DNA from: Nothophaeocryptopus gaeumannii
Taxonomy: Eukaryota; Ascomycota; Dothideomycetes; Mycosphaerellales; Mycosphaerellaceae
Length of the DNA: 64,000 bases
NCBI GenBank assembly: GCA_031771865.1
Contig: JASISA010000041.1
Coordinates: forward strand, 1,302,001-1,366,000
Reading direction: 5' to 3'
This document shows positions 45,066 through 56,963 of this stretch, piece by piece. The position numbers and the translations under genes are program-made. Positions within the stretch are counted from its first letter, which is position 1. Each line of letters starts with the position of its first letter. Below the pieces are notes generated by a model, which was not told the origin of the DNA, did not search any database, and saw nothing but the letters and a program-made list of their open reading frames with translations.

Positions 45066-45348
45066 TGCGATTCTTGCCAAATGGCCGAACCTGAGGACCT
45101 TAACAAGAGTCCACATTGACTGCTCGATGAGGCTGACAGACCTCGTTGCCATTTCTTTCTTCGGCATTGATACATTTCAACGACGCGGATGTGCTTCTAT
45201 GAGCCTGGAAGGCACTCTAGTGAAACAAACAATTAGTCTCTAGGCTCTTGCTAGTCGGCCTCTCGTCCATGCTCTAAGAATCGCAATTCGCGTGCTGAAA
45301 AGAGGACTTGACTCGAGAGAGGTGACCGGCAACGAACTTGGTCAACCG

Positions 45349-46665
45349 TCATTGGACTATGTGGATCCGTCTTGTGATCTCCGCAGAGCATTTTTGGCTT
45401 CTTCGACGGCATTGGCCCTCATAATCCCGTAGCTCTTCGAAACGACTGGGCAAGTCGCTTTCATCCGCAAACTGCAGCACCTTCGCCTTCTGCTCCACGA
45501 ACGGATTCCTGAAGAACGGCACATCCGAATAATACTTGTAAGCCGCGACCTTGGGCACTCTCATCTCGCTGAAGACATTCAGTCTCTCGTTCAGCACGAC
45601 CCCTAGATCTCCATCGGGGGGCAAGTCTGCAAGCAGAGTCGCTAGCGCTGCGCCATCCTCTATCGCGCTGACGGCTCCCATCCCCAGGTGTGGCAATACG
45701 GGATGAGCTGCATCTCCGATCACGCACATCCGTCCTTTGTGCATCGTTCGGAGAGGCTCTCGGGTTGTACATCTCCAGAGTGGTAACACTTCGCTGGCCA
45801 TATTTGCTACTTTCAGGAGGACTGGATGGAAACCTTCCATTTCCTTGAGTAGACTCGCCCGGTCTGTGGAGAAGCGAAGCTCGCTCTGCTGTTGCTCTGC
45901 ATTTTCGTAAGAGCGCCTCGAGTACAGCGCGAAGTTGCTGATTTCGTTGTCTCGGCAGTAATACTGCACCAGCCAACGCTTCATACTCGAATGTACGTGG
46001 AAGGCACACATTCCGAGGCCTGCTTCCAATAAGGGCGCTATCTCTGGGTCCGCCAATATCGTTTCCGTAGCAATCGTGAATCGGAAAACGCAATATTCGC
46101 TACTGTCAATCTCCGGACATCCAGGCCCCACGACGTGCCTCGCAGCATGTGACTTCACGCCATCCGCTGCGATGATCAGATCTGCCGTTAGTCGCTCACC
46201 AGACTCCAATACCACGCTTCCACCTTCGGCGTCCCAATCCGCGATTCCAACCTTCGTCCGAATCTGAACAGGCTCGCCCTCGCCCTCCTGCCCAGTCGCA
46301 ACCCTCACCAGCTCCGCATGCAAATCTGGTCGATACGCAGACACCATCGCAACCCCATACTTTTTTGTATAATCCCCACAATACGTCGCCTCCCCTGTGC
46401 CCTCGAGCGTCTCGGCACTCAAAGCCTGTGACCCTTTGAAGTCTGCCAGCCGAGCTTTGGCAAAATCGATCCCGAGATCGCGGAGGATGCGGCTGCCATT
46501 GCAGGCCAAAGTGATTCCTTGTCCGATTTCGTGAGAGAGGGAAGATTTTTCGAGCACTGTTACATTATGGCCTGCGCGACGGAGGGCGATGGAGGTTGTT
46601 AGGCCGCCGAGACCTGCGCCGGCGACGAGGATGTTGAGTTTCCTGAGTGGTGATGTGCTGCCCAT
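45349..46665 (-). CDS. FAD-dependent monooxygenase (salicylate-hydroxylase-like)
   Basis: This is a 438-residue frame of the group A flavoprotein monooxygenases, which hydroxylate aromatic rings with NAD(P)H and oxygen. Motifs are the FAD-binding VAGAGLGGLTTSIALRRAGH (residues 14-33), the middle ADGVKSHA (DG motif) and CVIGDAAHPVLPHLGMG (GD motif). The last about 24 residues look wrong. After ELRDY the frame gives a Gln/Arg-rich tail. Ignoring one C of the CCC run at 45416-45418 would instead give a charged helical end and a stop near 45357, as in relatives. This may be a one-base indel or an assembly slip. The catalytic core is unaffected. Promoter sequence lies between 46666 and about 47000. 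Confidence 0.85.
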   Translation of the reverse strand: MGSTSPLRKLNILVAGAGLGGLTTSIALRRAGHNVTVLEKSSLSHEIGQGITLACNGSRILRDLGIDFAKARLADFKGSQALSAETLEGTGEATYCGDYTKKYGVAMVSAYRPDLHAELVRVATGQEGEGEPVQIRTKVGIADWDAEGGSVVLESGERLTADLIIAADGVKSHAARHVVGPGCPEIDSSEYCVFRFTIATETILADPEIAPLLEAGLGMCAFHVHSSMKRWLVQYYCRDNEISNFALYSRRSYENAEQQQSELRFSTDRASLLKEMEGFHPVLLKVANMASEVLPLWRCTTREPLRTMHKGRMCVIGDAAHPVLPHLGMGAVSAIEDGAALATLLADLPPDGDLGVVLNERLNVFSEMRVPKVAAYKYYSDVPFFRNPFVEQKAKVLQFADESDLPSRFEELRDYEGQCRRRSQKCSAEITRRIHIVQ

Positions 46666-47116
46666 AATGCTGACAGAGACTCTGGTGCCTGTAATCTAGC
46701 AACTTACCAGAAGAACATCAATTAAGTACCCAAGAAACGACTACAACATGGCTGCGAAAGCCTCATTATAGATACCCTTCCGTGGCCAATCCTCATATGA
46801 CGCTGTAGAAATATCGGCCGGCAATCCGGACTTTTGAGACTTCAGCTCATTCGGTCAGCAGCGGTAGCCGGATTGGGTCAAAGATTGAGGGTTAGCAGTG
46901 GATACTGGAGCCGTGTGAAGGATCATCGGCGTCAGTGGTCGATGAGTAATATCAAGTCAGGTTGGTTCGGGTCGAATTGGATGAAGTTCCGTCTAAGTGG
47001 TATATGATGCAAGATAGACCTTGCCTGCTCCACCAACGCCGCGCTTGTTCAAGTACTGTCATGTAAAAAAGCGTTGAAGGACTCGAACGTGATGCGCACG
47101 CTGTCCGTCGATGGTG
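46666..47116. other. Intergenic region
   Basis: About 450 bp with the 5' flank of the FAD monooxygenase and the 3' flank of NSE4. No gene was recognised. Confidence 0.5.
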
Positions 47117-48620
47117 TTAGGAGTACCACCCTCTGTTTCCGACTTGCGTCTGTTGCTCCTCACGATGAGGTATTAAGGACTCTTGAATATCAAAAGCCTC
47201 GACCAATTTCTGCCAGGTGCCATAGTCGATGGAGAAGACAGCTTGATTTCTCACAGTCTTCGCTTTGGGGGCCCGGGGTTGATTTGGATCTTCCACAGGT
47301 TTTGCCACGGCCGCTGTTCGTTCACGTTAGTCAACCTTCAAGACATGTGCCATGATACTCAGTCCCCACTCACCTAACGTAGGCATGCCATTCACGTCCT
47401 TCTGTATGCCCGCCGTGCCCTCTTTGATCAAAAAGGAGACGTAAAAGATATTCTCCACGGTTTGTCCGAAGCTGCGCGGGTTGATCACGAAGTCGAAGAG
47501 ATTTGGTTGACCTGTCGAAGCAACGCGATACTGCTTGCATAGCTCGAGCTGCCTTTCCTCAGAGAGGCCTCCTTCTCGTGCTTCGATACGCCCAATGGCT
47601 TTTCTGGCCCTCGATACGTGCGAGTGCAACAAGTGCTGAATCTCAGTGCATTTAATAGTCAAAGCGTTCTGATCAGCAACATTCAGATCTTCTTTTGCCA
47701 GGGTTTCTGGGCGTGTTTCGCGAGAATTGTCCTTGGTTTGTCGGGCTCTCCGTTGAGTTTGAGCGCGGACCTTCTTCTGTACTGAGAGGGGCCCAAGCAG
47801 GAAACTTGGACATGCAGGTCGCTTGTTAAAAGGGAAGCATGCCCTGGCTCCGAATACCTCGAAATCCAGCTCAGCATCGTCGTCTTCATCATCTTCGTCT
47901 CGCTGTGTCCTGCCCCGTTGCGTCTGCGTAGCCCCTTCATCATCGACGAAAGTGCCGCCCGTTCGCATATACGTGATGCATTTCGACAAGAACATGTCGA
48001 CGTCAAGACCAGCAGTTGTGTCGCCAAGCACCATATTCTGAGACTTCTTGACGGCCAAGCTTGAGGCCTCCACCAGGAGGCGCGAGTCGACTGTAGCATC
48101 GCCGGTCTGCTTCACACTCTTGAATGTCTGATTGGAGCGGTCAAGAAAGTCCCGTAGCTGGTTATTGTCGGCCTTCATGAACTCATCGCGGTTCTCTGCG
48201 GTGATATATTAGGTACCTTCCATGGCTGATGGCTATTCACGACGTACCTTGGAATTCGCGCTGCAAAGCACGCGATTTGCGCTTGACCTGGCGTCGCACA
48301 TCTGCAGACTGATTGGGATCATAGTATCGTGTGAAGCGCTTATCAGTCGGGTCTTGATCGTCTGGTATGTCATCCTCCTGTGTCGCGTCGACGTTTATCG
48401 TTACGCGCTTCCTCTTTTGTCCCCTTGAATTTTCTGTGCTGTCCGATATAGGCGTTGGCAGGCTCGTGCGTGAGGAGGCATCCATGGCGCGCGACCTCTT
48501 ATCGCGATGTGCTCGAGGGTCTCTATTTTCTTGGTCGCATGAAGTTCGTGAGGCTTCGGGCGTCTCTGATTCAACGTTCGATCCAGCGACAGTGGAGGGG
48601 CGGTTGTTAAGACGAGCCAT
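47117..48620 (-). CDS. NSE4: SMC5/6 complex kleisin subunit NSE4
   Basis: Exons 48620-48248, 48195-47374 and 47313-47117 (introns 52 and 60 bp, GT-AG) give 463 residues. The N-terminal 90 residues are polar with basic patches (GQKRKR). RALQREFQENRDEF and LRDFLDRSNQTFKSVKQTGDATVDSRLLVEAS form the Nse3- and Smc-binding N-terminal helices of Nse4, followed by DVDMFLSKCITYMR. An acidic linker (near residues 240-250) precedes the C-terminal winged-helix part with LFDFVINPRSFGQTVENIFYVSFLIKEG, the most conserved block of the family. The protein is the kleisin bridging Smc5 and Smc6 in DNA repair (established). It is divergent from VPS34. Confidence 0.92.
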
Positions 48621-49083
48621 GGCTCATAGCTGGCTGGAGTAAGCGAATTGGCTGTGGTCGTCGTGCTGCGCGCGTTCAGGGTGGTGGAAGCTGGTAAGAT
48701 GGAAAGTCGCGCCGCCTGTGCCGCTCCAATACAGCCTTCCGCTCTTACAGTGGCTCAGCAGCGATGTAGAGACGCAATGTATGCGCTGTAGTCGCCAGGT
48801 GTAAATCAATAGCGCGCTGGAAGAGTAGAAGGAGGTGGAAATGAGCGTGTTGTATCAAAGTTCACTTCTGGTGAGTTCCTGCGCGTGTCACTCCCGAAAC
48901 TCTGAGACGCGACGTCAGGTACCTCTAGTAGAACTAAAGTGCGAAGCTCCGCGACCGTCACGTGGCGCACGGCCTCGCATGAACCACATGCATCATCTCT
49001 GTCTTACATCCACTTCACATACATCAAACATGCTTGATGGTACAGCCGCAAGCAGACGGTGACGATAACCTGAGGTGTCCGCG
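48621..49083. promoter_or_regulatory. Divergent promoter region, NSE4 and VPS34
   Basis: The 463 bp between the two start codons must contain both promoters. No clear TATA box was identified. A short open frame at 48835 runs into the VPS34 leader and is not considered a gene. Confidence 0.5.
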
Positions 49084-51908
49084 ATGGAGCCGTTCACCTT
49101 CGCCAGCTCCTCCGAGCTGCACATACCCATCGCAGTGAAGGTGTGGGTTTGCCTATCAATAGCCGTACCTTCAGGCACCATATACTGAGTGTAAGTAGGA
49201 ACCGCCTTGAGGGATACGAGAAACCTCTTCCGTACTCGACTCTCCTCAAGCGACCCGACCTGCGTCATCGCGGTAGCAATCATAGTCCCAGCTCCGAGCT
49301 CTACATCACCGTCCAGCCATTCGCCGACTCAAAGCCCTTGACCGTTTCCTCGCAGACCCCATACAAGCACTTCGCCAAGACTCGCGTGTGGAATCACTGG
49401 CTCCCCTTGCCCATCAACTATAGTACACTCCCCGTCAATACCCAGCTAGCCATTACTGTATGGGACTTATCACCTGTGAATCCGAAGGGTGGAGACAAGA
49501 GCCATCATATTCCCTTTGGAGGGACCACCATTTCTCTCTTCGACGAAGACTCCACCTTGCGCTCAGGCAGACAGAAGTGCAAGGTATGGAGACACAAAGC
49601 AGCAGACGGCTTCTCAAATACAACGACCCCATGGCAGGAGCAGAGGAAACGTGGGAGAAGAGGTCAGGCGGAGGAACCAGTGGTCGTAGATGAGAAGCAA
49701 AGTCGAAGAGATGCAGAGCTTGAACGTATCAGTGGTCTTATCAAGAAGCATGAGATGGGAGAGATTTCGGAGAACAGATGGCTAGATCAGATGGTGTTTC
49801 GACAACTTGAAAAGCTCCAGAAGCAAGAGACTAGGCCGAAACGCATACAAAAGGAGGCAGAGGGCGCGCCGGATGGCCATGTCAATGGCGAGCAGGAGTG
49901 TGCAGATGGTGACCCGGACCATTGTGATGGGACCTTCTTCCTCTACATCGAATTCCCTCGCTTCGATCATCCCATCGTCTATACTGACTACGAGTATCCT
50001 CCGCCTCCAGTCACAGCAATCAAGAAACCGGACCCTCAAGCCTCAAATGGCGTCAATTTCAAGCCGCCTCCCGAAGTCCAGCTGGGCCCTGGTATTCAGT
50101 CAGATGGCGACACTGATGGTGGCGGGCGGCTCGTTGGTATTTACGATCCCGAGATTGGGTACGCAGACAACCCTGCCGAAACGAAACACCGAAGGCTCAT
50201 TCGCGGTCAACGAAATGCTCTCGATCGAGACTTGAAGCCAAATCCGAAGATGCGTGACTTTTTGCATCGGGTCATGATGTACGGGCCGACTGTCGAATTG
50301 TCGGATAAGGAAAAGGACGAGGTGTGGCGATTCAGACATCATCTCACTCGCGACAAGCGCGCTCTTACAAAGCTCGTCAAATCGGTCAACTGGAATGAAC
50401 AGAACGAAAGCCGACAAGCCATTGCACTGCTTCCGAAGTGGGTCCAGATCGATATTGACGACGCACTCGAGTTGCTGGGTCCTGGCGTCAAGAACCCGGC
50501 TGTACGAGCCTACGCCGTCGACCGGCTGCGCAAAGCTGACGACGAGGAACTGTTGATGTATTTGCTGCAGCTAGTGCAGGCGCTGAAATACGAACCGCAG
50601 CGCGCAAAGGACGACGATGAAGCCGACTCATCTCTAGCCTCTTTCCTCATCGTGCGGTCTGCGGCGAACTTGAAGCTCGGCAACTTCTTGTACTGGTACC
50701 TGATGGTTGAGCTCGATCTGGACGACGATACGCAGACGCAAGCCTCTGCAAATAAGAAGCTGTACGCGCGAGTCACATTCGACTTCATGCAGGAGTTGGA
50801 GGCCACTGCGCAAGGCAAAGAGCGGCGCCAGGTTCTGTTGCGACAAGCAGAGTTCATCACTGTCCTTAGTAAGATCAGTAAAGATATCCGCACCAGCAAA
50901 GGCGACCGTCTTCGCAAGATTGAGCAACTCAAGAAAACGTTGGCTAGTGACAAGCTCGACCTCCTGAATATCGACCCTCCCCTGCCGCTACCGCTTGATC
51001 CTGAAGTCAAGGCAGTGGGTATCATCGCTGACGACTGCAACGTTTTCAAATCTACCCTTCTGCCTCTTCTACTCAAGTTCAAAACAGACACTGGCGAAAC
51101 GTATCCGTTCATCTTCAAGACTGGTGACGACCTCCGCCAAGATCAATTGGTGATTCAGATCATTGCACTTATGGACCGACTGCTAAGGAAGGAAAACCTC
51201 GATCTGAAATTGACACCTTACCGGACTCTTGCAACGTCCACCTTGGCCGGAGCTGTCCAATTCATACCCTCAATACCGATTTCCAATGTCCTCCAGGATC
51301 CGAAGTACAAAGGGTCTATCCTCACATACCTGCGGACGCACAATCCACCAGTCTCAGACGCTCCCTCGGTGCTCGGCGTGCGTAAAGACGCAATGGACAA
51401 CTACGTCAAATCCGTCGCCGGCTATTGTGTCATCACCTACCTTCTCGGCGTCGGAGATCGTCACCTCGACAACCTGCTTCTGACGGAAGACGGCCATTTC
51501 CTCCACATCGACTTCGGATACATCCTGGGCCGCGATCCCAAACCGATGGCACCGCTCATGAAACTCTCTCGCGAGATGATTGAAGGCATGGGTGGTGGCG
51601 CTCCTGCTTCCAGCGAGTCCCAATTCGAGGTCTTCAGACAGTATTGCTTTACGGCGTATACTACTCTGAGACGCAGTAGCTCGCTTATTCTCAATCTGTT
51701 CAGTCTGATGCAAGATGCTGGTATTCCGGGTATTGCCATCTTCGGTGGCGAACAGGCTGTACGGAAAGTCGAGGAAAGATTCAAACTGGATGTGGGAGAA
51801 GAGGAGGCTGTGAGGTTCTTCGCTCAGATGATTGAGAAGGAGATTGGGGCTTGGGGACCCGTGCTGATTGATAAGTTGCATGGGTTTACGCAGACTTGGA
51901 GGTCGTGA
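49084..51908 (+). CDS. VPS34: Phosphatidylinositol 3-kinase VPS34
   Basis: Exons 49084-49142 and 49199-51908 flank a 56-bp intron and give 922 residues. The small first exon encodes MEPFTFASSSELHIPIAVKV, the family start, and is needed to complete the C2 domain. Then come the C2 domain (to about residue 290), the PIK helical domain, and the kinase domain from about residue 610. Kinase motifs are FKTGDDLRQDQLV, GDRHLDNLLL (catalytic loop) and HIDFGYILG (DFG-type metal motif). The C-terminus ends with an amphipathic helix (VLIDKLHGFTQTWRS), as required for membrane activity in the yeast enzyme. It makes PI3P on endosomes and autophagic membranes. It is convergent with the flavocytochrome gene, with only 88 bp between stops. 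Confidence 0.95.
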
Positions 51909-51996
51909 GGTAGATGCTGATTGCTGTAGGCTGACACGAAATAGCGAGTATCAAAGAAAGCCGTATCTTGCAACGTCTATTCGGGTCCCCCCTTGG

Positions 51997-53432
51997 TCAC
52001 AGATTCGACCTCGAAATCATTATATTCTCCAGCCTTCTCGTATTCAGCATCTTCGGCTTCAAATCCGCAATCGTCCTCGCACCAAGAAACGCTATATTCG
52101 TCTCCATCTCCCTCCTCAAAATCTGGATCATTCTCCTAATTCCATAGTGCCCATACCCAGCCGACATGCTGAACAGTACCGGCCTCCCAATCCCCACAGC
52201 ATCTGCTCCCAAAGCCAAAGCTTTCAAGACATCCGTCCCGCGCCTCACACCCCCATCCACAAATATCTGCATCTTCTTCCCAGTTATATGAGGAGCATAA
52301 GTGCGGATCTCGAGAAGTGTGAGCAGAGGTGGCTGCGATGTGTCTTGAGAGCGACCGCCGTGGTTGGAGAGGACAATTCCATCAACGCCCTGCTCGTATG
52401 CCGAGACGGCGTCTTCTACGCACTGGATCCCTTTGATAACGATGGGAAGAGAGGTTATACTGCGCAGCCAGGAAACAATTTCCCAGTCTACGTCTCCGTT
52501 TATGAAGGAGTTGTTGGAGGCTGCGATGCCGGTCCCGCCGGATTTTAGGGATTCGACGACGGATCTCATTTCTTCTTCGCCTTCTTCTTCCTCGCTTTCA
52601 GCTGACTTACTTCGCTCGTCCCGTTCTCGGTTTCCGAGTACGAGGGAGGCGACGGTTAACCAGATTGCTTTCACGCCGCATTTCTCGACTCTTTCCACGA
52701 ATGCTTTGGATTTTGAGAGGTCTTTGTTGAGGTATAATTGCCAGAAAATGGCTTGTTCCGTGCGGACGCGCGCTTCCATGATCTTCTCAATCGGCATCGA
52801 ACTCACGGTATTCACGACCTGACATATTCCTTCTTTCCCATCGGCCTGAGCTATCGCACACTCTCCATCAGGACGCACCAATTTGCCTAACCCTACAGGT
52901 GAAGTGTAGATTGGTAGGGAGGACTGATGGCCTAGGATGGTGGTTGAAAGGTCGACATTATGGATTTTCCGAAGAATGCGGCCGCGCAAGAGGACTTTAC
53001 TGTATGCGGTTGCATTCAGGTTCATGGTGATCTCATTGTCGGCGCCGGAGGAAATGTAGGCCCATGCTAATGGGGTCATGTACTTTCCTGCTAACTTTTG
53101 GAAGTCGGAGAGGTTGATCATGCTGCTTGAGGGTGGGCGTTTAGAAGACAGGTCCTTGGTGCATTCTTTGGGATTTGAAGATGGTCCTGATGTTGAGATC
53201 GTCGATACGTCTATTGTGCCTTTCCGCGCTTGAGGCCCAAGAGTCTGCGAGACGAGATCGGCATCGTGAAAGGTATCGTATTGCTCTGTTGCGTCTTGGC
53301 CAGCGACTTTGAGTATCCTCCAGGATGTTTTGGGACGAAGTCTGTTACGTCCCATACTGTTCCACCGATCGCTATCCAGCATGAGTCTTTTGTGTTATTC
53401 TTCGACAGCTGTTCGCTTGTGATTGATGCCAT
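51997..53432 (-). pseudogene. Cytochrome b5/FMN alpha-hydroxy-acid dehydrogenase (b2-like), frameshifted
   Basis: The N-terminus from 53432 reads as a cytochrome b5 domain (CWIAIGGTVWDVTDFVPKHPGG) and then loses frame. The continuation (ILKVAGQDATEQYDTFHDAD) is in another frame from about 53316 onward, which needs a net loss of 10 bases compared with relatives that carry about three residues between HPGG and ILK. No intron fits. The FMN domain is intact: YTSPVGLGKL, SNHGGR with the catalytic His, and VDGGVRRGTDVLKALALGADAVGIGRP. If translation starts at the Met at 53121, a heme-less FMN oxidase-like product would be possible. Relatives oxidise L-lactate or other 2-hydroxy acids and hand electrons to cytochrome c. 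Either a recent pseudogene or an assembly error. Confidence 0.8.
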
Positions 53433-53830
53433 CTTCTCTTAAGCCGGATGATCGCAGTCGTGTGGCAAAAGATGAAGTCTGTTGGCGAAGTGGACGTCTC
53501 TACGCCACGAGCCATCCATGTCGACAGGTTCTCCGAGCAAGCTCTACTGCAAAATAGACGAGGAAACGTGATCAGATAAAGTGTGGTGCACGCTGGTGGG
53601 AGAGCAATTTGGGGGAGTCGGTTGCGCAGCCCACTTTCTTGCATCCAGTCGGCGTACCGACCGATCGGCATCGGCAACTGAAGGTCAAACAAGTGCGACC
53701 AATGTATTTGCTTGATGAGTTTGATGCTAAAATATCGCATCTGAACACATGATGTGAGTTGATCGTGTGATCACTGTTGGCCCATTGACAGTACAGTACT
53801 CAACCAGGCGAGCTTGCGAAGAAGTCTACG
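53433..53830. promoter_or_regulatory. Divergent promoter region
   Basis: The 398 bp between the flavocytochrome gene (minus) and the ketopantoate-reductase-like gene (plus) hold both 5' flanks. No motif stands out. Confidence 0.4.
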
Positions 53831-54877
53831 ATGGGCAGTACAGGTGAAGAACAGAAGACTAAGATCCTGCTATTCGGGCTTGGAGCGTAAGTCTCATTCA
53901 TCGCGTAAAGGCATGCGAGAAACCCGAACTTATGGAACTTCAGCATTGGCGGCTTCTACGCCTTCATCCTCGGCCGCAATCCCAACGTCACTCTCTCAGT
54001 AGTCGCCCGATCCAACTACCGAGCCGTGAAAGGCACGGGCCTCCAAATTGAAAGCGAGAACCACGGCTCTCACAAGATCCAAATCGACCATGTCTTCAGA
54101 AGCCCCTCAGATGCCGGCTTCACATTCGACTACATCGTCTGCGCCCACAAAGCCATCAATCCAGACACCATCCCACCTCTTTTCAACTCCGTCGCCAACG
54201 AGAACACAACCTTCGTAATCATCCAAAACGGAGTCGGAAACGAAGAACCTTTCCGAACCACCTTTCCCTCCTCAACAGTAGTCTCCTGCGTAGCATGGAC
54301 AGGAGCCGTGCAAACCTCTCCGGGAATCATCAAACACTCCACAAATGAATATCTCCAAATCGGTCTCTTTCCCAACCCCTCCTTACCCTCAGATCTCGAA
54401 ACCTCCCGAATTCAAGCCTTCGCCAAGTTCCTCGAAGCAGGCGGGACGAAGTACACCATCGAAGAGAACATCCAAGTCAAACGCTGGGAAAAAGTCGTTT
54501 GGAATGCAGCCTGGAACCCTTTCACTACCCTCACTGGCGTTCCCGTGCAGACTTTCTTGAAATCGTCGCCAGAGGCGTTGGAATTTACGCGACGGCTTAT
54601 GAGCGACACGATCGCCGTCGGTCGAACATGCGGCGTCCCGTTGAAGGATGGACTGGCAGATGAACTCATTGATAGGGTCCTCGACATGCCGCCCATATAC
54701 AGCAGTATGTATGTAGATTCGAAGGAAGGGAGACCTTTGGAGATAGATGTGATTGTTGGGTTTCCGATGAGGAAGGCCAGGGAGTTTAGACTGGAGGTGC
54801 CGAGTTTGATGGCGGTGTTTGCTTTGACGAATGCGGTGAACTTGAGGTTGGTTGAAGGGGCGGCGAAGTCAACTTAG
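53831..54877 (+). CDS. 2-dehydropantoate 2-reductase-like protein
   Basis: Exons 53831-53886 and 53944-54877 flank a 57-bp GT-AG intron and give 329 residues. Splicing completes the dinucleotide motif LLFGLGAIGGFYAFILGR at the N-terminus (GXGXXG). VIIQNGVGNE carries the Asn-Gly pair of the family, and KRWEKVVWNAAWNPFTTLTGV holds the catalytic Lys and Asn region. The C-terminal domain includes SSMYVDSKEGRPLEID, the usual substrate-binding end. The canonical enzyme reduces ketopantoate with NADPH in pantothenate synthesis. Fungi have several paralogues, so the substrate of this one is uncertain. The neighbouring flavocytochrome is divergently transcribed. Confidence 0.88.
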
Positions 54878-55041
54878 TGCTAGAAAGATGTGTCGGAATG
54901 TCTAAGATATTTAGCATTTGCAGTCTATAGCAGTTATAAAGCATCTGTGGATATCGAGTAAACAGTCCATTTCAAATCTGACCAACGCCTCGCTGATACG
55001 CAACACTCACTCGATTGACCAGAAACATATCTCTCGCCCGT

Positions 55042-56454
55042 CTACTTGCGGTAGTTCTCACATCTAACATGATGAAGCTCCTGCCTCCCATACGCGTCGA
55101 GCACAAGAGCAGTGAGCTTACCACCACCAACACATCCCGAATCCAAGCCCTTCGACCAACGATATATCTGCAGTCCTTGCTTGCTGTCATGACCGTAGAT
55201 GACAACTTGCGGCGTATGCGCTTTTTTCTTGCCAAAGAAATTCTTCCATAGATCGCTGAACCAAGGGCCGGACTCGTCACGCTCCACCTCGTTATGATCG
55301 AGGTACTCCGCACCTTTGAAGCCTTTCATAGATGCTCGTTTGAAGATGCGATCGTTGTACCAACCCCAGATGTCAAACCAGGGCTTGGCGTTCTTGCCTT
55401 CGCGTAGAGCCGACGGGACGTGGGTTTTGCGATTGATAGATCGCATGTTCATGACGAAGTATGGGTCTTGCTTTTCGAGACGTACGCCGGGAACAAGACC
55501 GGCGTGGACGACTAGAATGTGTTCGGTGATGGGGGAGCTCGTTTTCTTCGTTGATCCTGTTGCCAGTGGCAAGGTGGAAATGTGCAGCATCAGAGGCATG
55601 TCGCGCAGATATTGAAGGTGATGCGGCTTGAGTTCGCGAACGATGGCCGCATCTTTCTTGAACCCCTTGCTGCCGGCAGTCTCGATAGGCGCTATGTGTG
55701 CTCGGATCTGCTTCGCGACGTGCAGGATGCGGTCCTCATGGTTTCCTCGCACGCTTGTAGCGTTCAGACGCATCAGCTCGTCCAGTACTCCAAGGTTATC
55801 CGGGCCCTTCGAGACGACATCTCCAACAGCAATAAGGTGGTCAGTCTCCTCGCGGAAGCCTATCTTTTCAAGCAGGTGACCCAACTCCTTCTTGCAGCCA
55901 TGTATATCTCCCACAAACACCAGCCTTCTCTTGCCCTCCGGATCAGCCACTCCACCAGGCAAGAAGGACGAGTCCAGGTTCTTGATCCGAATCATGTCCT
56001 TGTCCCAGTCTCCACCTCGAGCAATGCCGTATGTGCCATTCTCCGTCTTCATGAAACCCTCCTTGTACGCCCATTCTTCCGCCAACTGCGGCTGCACCCA
56101 TCGCGCCCAAATGTAGTAGAAGGCCAGTCCAAGGATTACGGTGTACGCGATCATCCTCCGGAAGCGGCGGGACGAGACGATGTCGCGTGTGGTGTTGGGA
56201 CAGCTGCTTTCATTGTCCAAGTCGCAGGAGCCCAATTCCCTCAAGTCATCCTTGCTGTCGTACTGGCGATAGGAGTTAGCGGTGGTCTTTTCGCTTAGCC
56301 AGCGGCTGTTGACTTGGTCGATCAGAGGTCGCTTGTCGTCTCCGCCGGATGACGTCTGCCTGTCGTACTGTTCCGCGGCTTCGGCTTCCCTCTGAGCCTT
56401 CAGCCTCGCTTTCACATCGCTCAACGACTCCTCCATACTCTTGCGGTCCGCCAT
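55042..56454 (-). CDS. PPN2: PPN2-like membrane metallophosphatase
   Basis: This is an intronless 470-residue frame. The first about 100 residues are cytosolic and polar, and one transmembrane segment (about residues 101-118, YTVILGLAFYYIW) suggests a type II membrane protein. The calcineurin-like phosphatase domain shows GDIHGC, GDVVSKGP, GNHED, HAGL and GHDS, the complete metal-ligand set. The arrangement and the bis(5'-nucleosyl)-tetraphosphatase-like core match yeast Ppn2 (YNL217W), a vacuolar endopolyphosphatase that depends on zinc or cobalt (established for yeast). A polyphosphate role here is by family only. It is convergent with the ketopantoate-reductase-like gene. Confidence 0.82.
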   Translation of the reverse strand: MADRKSMEESLSDVKARLKAQREAEAAEQYDRQTSSGGDDKRPLIDQVNSRWLSEKTTANSYRQYDSKDDLRELGSCDLDNESSCPNTTRDIVSSRRFRRMIAYTVILGLAFYYIWARWVQPQLAEEWAYKEGFMKTENGTYGIARGGDWDKDMIRIKNLDSSFLPGGVADPEGKRRLVFVGDIHGCKKELGHLLEKIGFREETDHLIAVGDVVSKGPDNLGVLDELMRLNATSVRGNHEDRILHVAKQIRAHIAPIETAGSKGFKKDAAIVRELKPHHLQYLRDMPLMLHISTLPLATGSTKKTSSPITEHILVVHAGLVPGVRLEKQDPYFVMNMRSINRKTHVPSALREGKNAKPWFDIWGWYNDRIFKRASMKGFKGAEYLDHNEVERDESGPWFSDLWKNFFGKKKAHTPQVVIYGHDSKQGLQIYRWSKGLDSGCVGGGKLTALVLDAYGRQELHHVRCENYRK

Positions 56455-56963
56455 GGGGCATCTATCAAGGAAGGCTTAGTTGACTCCTCGAAAGAAAAGT
56501 ACTCGACACCACGATGTTTGCAGTATCTGCGCTTATACGCAGCAGGTAAACGGCGGTGTTTGTCGCATCATGGAAGAAGGCCCGAAGTACAACCAACCTT
56601 TCCGACCACCAGGAACGAACAATGCGGCGGAACGAAGGCAGTTTCAAAACGTGGCCAAGATTTCATGTCGGCAGGGGTGAAGAAGACGAAGAAGACGCGG
56701 CTTCGTTTCCGCATGTCGCCGCCACTTCCCCGAAGCAGGCAAGACCCCTGTTGATCGGGAAGTCTGAACATTCACTTGCCCATGGCTCGTGCGCAGATGA
56801 CTTTCTTTCTTTCCGAAAGTAAATCTATCCAGTCGTGAACATGGCTGTCTCCGAGCTGCAAACAGCCATCATAGCGATGATGAGACCGAGCAGAGCGTGT
56901 GAGACTTTTGTGCCACTGTGGTAAGGATACATGAGCAATAGCATCATTGTCGCTAGCTCCGTT
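56455..56963. other. Intergenic region
   Basis: About 500 bp holding the promoter of the PPN2-like gene and the region beyond the end of the transporter pseudogene. No gene was recognised. Confidence 0.5.
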
